A DNA stretch of 64,000 bases from Oceanobacillus rekensis (GTDB taxonomy: Bacteria > Bacillota > Bacilli > Bacillales > Amphibacillaceae): NCBI RefSeq assembly GCF_002153375.1, contig NZ_MTBQ01000002.1:2223-66222 (forward strand), written 5' to 3'. The first letter of the stretch is position 1; each line of letters opens with the position of its first letter. Below the pieces are notes generated by a model. That model was not told where the DNA came from, ran no database searches, and was given only the letters and a program-made list of their open reading frames with translations. Of this stretch, positions 61,958 to 64,000 are shown in pieces. The position numbers and the translations under genes were made by a program.

Positions 61958-61996
61958 AAAGTAGCCCCCGTTCTATTATAGAACGGGGGCTACTTT
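61958..61996. terminator. Bidirectional terminator
   Basis: 18-bp perfect arms (61958-61975 and 61979-61996) with 3-nt loop between convergent genes; GC-rich core AGCCCCCG. Confidence 0.88.
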
Positions 61997-62025
61997 GAAA
62001 GTCGGGTTGATTAAATATTTTCTTT

Positions 62026-63402
62026 CTATTCGCCTTGAGGGTTGATTACAATCTCCACTCGGCGGTTTTCATTGCGTCCTTTTTCCTCTTCATTGGATGC
62101 GATTGGGGCAGTTTCCCCGTATCCTTTTGTTTCGATGTTCAAATGGCCAATTTCACCGTTTTCCTTTAAATATTGGAATGCTGCATCTGCTCGGGCCATC
62201 GATAAATTCTTATTGAATTCTTCTTCCCCAGTGTTATCAGTATGCCCATTGATATGAACGTTTGTCTTTTCGGGTAATTTTTCAAGGTCGGCAATAATTC
62301 CATTTAATGTTTCTTCTGCATCCGCCTTTAACTCGCTCTTTTCAATATCAAATAATAAATGATCAGGCACTTGCATCTTAATTTCTTCTTCATCGACAGT
62401 AAGGTTTACTTCTTCTGGTGGAGTTAACTCAGGTGCCTGCAATTCCACGTCAAATTGCAGAAAATGCTCGCCATCCTCGTTTGTCTGTACAAGTTCACCA
62501 GTCCATTTTTCGCCATTTTCTCCGTATGCTTCCAAAACATTATCCCAGGAATTATTTTTGGCTTCTACTTGAATTGGCAGGTACATCCCGGCTCTCAAGG
62601 ATTGATAAGGAATCTTCAGTTGAAATGTGCTGTCAGGATTTACGTGCTGGTGATCAAAGGAAAAAGGAATAATACCACCCTCGGCATTCTCGACATTCCC
62701 GCCAAGCCATGTTCCTTCTACTAAATTACTATTCATGTTGACATATATATAATCATGATCCGTATCGACACTTTCTACTTCCAGCCAAACATTGGGATCG
62801 CCATAATCAGATGGTCTTTCCTTCCACTGGGGTGTTTCAATCGCAATGCTGTATGGCGTTTCTTTTAAACTATCCGTTCTTACCGTTGCCTTCACATCAT
62901 ATCTTCCGCTGTCTTCGGTTTCATAGACAAATGGCCCTGTTGCAGAGGAAAGGTTTTCTCCATAATATTCTGCTGCCTTATCAGAGTTTTGCAATCGGAA
63001 ATTTAAAGTGAGATCGGAAGTGCTGTTAGGAAGCTCAAAGTAAAAGGACCCATCTTCCTCAACTTTGGCACTTTCAATAAGGCTACCAACAGCCATGACA
63101 TCTGTTTGGCCACCGGAATGAATATTCAAGCCTGCAGGTAGATTGCTTTCCCCCTCAACGATAATCGTATCACCTTCAACAGTAACTTCACCGCCAATCC
63201 AAACCTCTGGATCAGCTTGTTGCGCTTCATCGGCTTCTTCACTTTCTGTCTTGCTTTCATTCGCATTATCTACTGTAGTTGTTTCATCTTGCGTCTCTTC
63301 ATTTGCATCTGCTGCTGTTTCTGTGGCGTTTTTCTCACTGCATCCAAAGAGCATCAACACGCAGATTATTAGGAAACCAGTATAATAGATGGACTTTTTC
63401 AT
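62026..63402 (-). CDS. OmpA-domain lipoprotein
   Basis: About 458 residues. ATG 63402 has GCAGGAGG at 7-8 bp; upstream in-frame codons do not look coding. A lipobox LFGC near residue 20 is followed by an acidic Glu/Asp/Thr linker, then beta-sandwich-like segments (about 65-330) with repeated WIGGEVTVEG/WLGGNVENAEG motifs, and a C-terminal OmpA-like peptidoglycan-binding domain (about 345-455: VHINGHTDNTG, LSMARADAAFQYL, GYGETAPI, NRRVEIV). In Gram-positives it probably tethers the membrane to peptidoglycan. Single gene. Confidence 0.9.
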   Translation of the reverse strand: MKKSIYYTGFLIICVLMLFGCSEKNATETAADANEETQDETTTVDNANESKTESEEADEAQQADPEVWIGGEVTVEGDTIIVEGESNLPAGLNIHSGGQTDVMAVGSLIESAKVEEDGSFYFELPNSTSDLTLNFRLQNSDKAAEYYGENLSSATGPFVYETEDSGRYDVKATVRTDSLKETPYSIAIETPQWKERPSDYGDPNVWLEVESVDTDHDYIYVNMNSNLVEGTWLGGNVENAEGGIIPFSFDHQHVNPDSTFQLKIPYQSLRAGMYLPIQVEAKNNSWDNVLEAYGENGEKWTGELVQTNEDGEHFLQFDVELQAPELTPPEEVNLTVDEEEIKMQVPDHLLFDIEKSELKADAEETLNGIIADLEKLPEKTNVHINGHTDNTGEEEFNKNLSMARADAAFQYLKENGEIGHLNIETKGYGETAPIASNEEEKGRNENRRVEIVINPQGE

Positions 63403-63523
63403 TGTTTTCCTCCTGCTTGGTTTATTATGTATGGAAACTATTAATTGTACTACGCGTTCAGGCTGAAAAAGTTTCAGGTTAACAGGATTTTCTCTATATT
63501 TATCCAAATAACCTAGTATTTAC

Positions 63524-63559
63524 AGAAAAGGAAGCAAAAGAACCGTCCACATGCTTCCA
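63524..63559. repeat. Dispersed repeat, half copy
   Basis: GGAAGCAAAAGAACCGTCCA followed by CATGCTTCC, same half-element as at 29.3 kb. Confidence 0.65.
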
Positions 63560-63606
63560 CTTTAATAGTAAAAAAGTCTAATTATATCGAAAGTTACCGA
63601 AATATA

Positions 63607-63635
63607 TTGACAATATGTTAGAACCCGTGTAAATT
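63607..63635 (+). promoter_or_regulatory. Promoter of the SAM riboswitch
   Basis: TTGACA (63607-63612), 17-bp spacer, TAAATT (63630-63635). Confidence 0.75.
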
Positions 63636-63658
63636 AAATACAATTAAATAAGTTTACT

Positions 63659-63763
63659 TCTTATCAAGAGAGGTGGAGGGAATGGCCCTTTGATACCTCG
63701 GCAGCAGGCTTTTCATGAGCACTGTGCTAATTCCATCAGACAACGGTCTGGAAGATAAGGAGA
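63659..63763 (+). promoter_or_regulatory. SAM-I riboswitch (S-box)
   Basis: Conserved S-box segments in order: CTTATC-AAGAGAGGTGGAGGGA, TGGCCC, ATACCTCGGCA, GTGCTAATTCC and the closing GATAAGGAGAG, with P1 formed by CTTATC / GATAAG. Senses S-adenosylmethionine and controls the gene downstream. Confidence 0.93.
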
Positions 63764-63778
63764 GGATATCGGACAATT

Positions 63779-63809
63779 ACCCTCTTCTTAATAATAGAAG
63801 GGGGTTTTA
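63779..63809 (+). terminator. S-box-controlled terminator
   Basis: ACCCTCTTCT / AGAAGGGGGT stem (one G-T pair) followed by TTTT, 15 bp after the riboswitch. Confidence 0.8.
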
Positions 63810-63890
63810 AATTGGCTTTTCGTACATAATCTTTTATACTCAAATACAAGTATTTCAATTGGATTAATATATTAATTAAGGGAGTGAATG

Positions 63891-64000
63891 ATGATGACAG
63901 AATATGGTGTGTGGATTATTGTTCTGGCAGTAGGATATACTTTTGCATTGATTGTCGCGGGGCAACTTGCAAAACGAAGATTGACGAAGAAGGACAGTTA
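63891..64000 (+). CDS. Start of a membrane transporter under SAM control (cut by window end)
   Basis: Only about 36 codons are present. Three consecutive in-frame ATGs (63888, 63891, 63894) follow AAGGGAG; I use the middle one. The peptide begins with one hydrophobic segment (YGVWIIVLAVGYTFALIVAG) then QLAKRRLTKKDSY, a start resembling sodium:solute symporter proteins. With the S-box upstream, a methionine or related-compound uptake system is the likely role, but this rests on little sequence. Confidence 0.6.
   Translation, partial: MMTEYGVWIIVLAVGYTFALIVAGQLAKRRLTKKDS

Overview
The window looks like chromosome of a low-GC, moderately halophilic or osmotolerant Bacillaceae (an Oceanobacillus/Virgibacillus-like organism is my inference). 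The reasons are AT-rich intergenic DNA, strong AGGAGG ribosome binding sites with frequent TTG/GTG starts, a Bacillus-type tRNA array, betaine uptake genes, TPP and SAM riboswitches of Firmicutes type, and Bacillus-type Pho boxes.

Layout. 1-1733: array of 17 tRNA genes. 2.0-9.3 kb: secreted glycerophosphodiesterase, secreted endonuclease/phosphatase-fold enzyme and a giant lamin-tail/metallophosphoesterase protein. 9.4-21.9 kb: TetR + MBL hydrolase operon, orphan betaine-binding lipoprotein, glycosyltransferase, alpha/beta hydrolase, Tat-exported GMC dehydrogenase pair, secreted metallophosphoesterase, YdcF protein. 22-28.4 kb: OpuC-type compatible-solute ABC operon with a CocE-type hydrolase at its end and a TetR regulator at its head. 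28.8-34.4 kb: acidic lipoprotein, NAGPA-metallophosphoesterase fusion, GAF membrane protein. 34.9-38.2 kb: a DUF3237 gene split by a tnpB insertion sequence, behind an aromatic-acid type MFS transporter. 38.5-42.9 kb: TatD hydrolase and a TPP-riboswitch thiamine-precursor ABC operon. 43-48.8 kb: GlsB, another giant metallophosphoesterase, HAD phosphatase, TetR. 49-52.2 kb: decayed CoA-ligase, DUF35 and unrecognised fragments around an intact MFS transporter. 52.2-63.4 kb: MacB-type ABC pair, second secreted glycerophosphodiesterase, sulfatase, galU, a 52-bp tandem array, M20 deacylase facing an enolase-superfamily racemase, OmpA-like lipoprotein. 63.6-64 kb: SAM riboswitch before a truncated membrane-protein gene.

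The unifying signal is phosphorus scavenging. Seven genes for exported phosphoesterases lie in this window, and in front of six of them I read the same promoter architecture on either strand: TTNACA-like hexamers repeated every 11 bp (10 bp at one step in two of them), then exactly 9 bp, then a -10-like hexamer. This matches the known PhoP box of Bacillus. A seventh, weaker copy precedes the endonuclease/phosphatase gene. Two of the giant enzymes also share a C-terminal module of about 95 residues that I cannot assign.

The window is also rich in non-coding repeats: three GC-rich arrays built on a 21-bp unit, a seven-copy array with exact 52-bp period, and about ten copies of a dispersed hairpin element containing GGGACGGTTCT or its variants, mostly acting as transcription terminators. 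Domain calls rest on motif recognition by eye; no database search was run.
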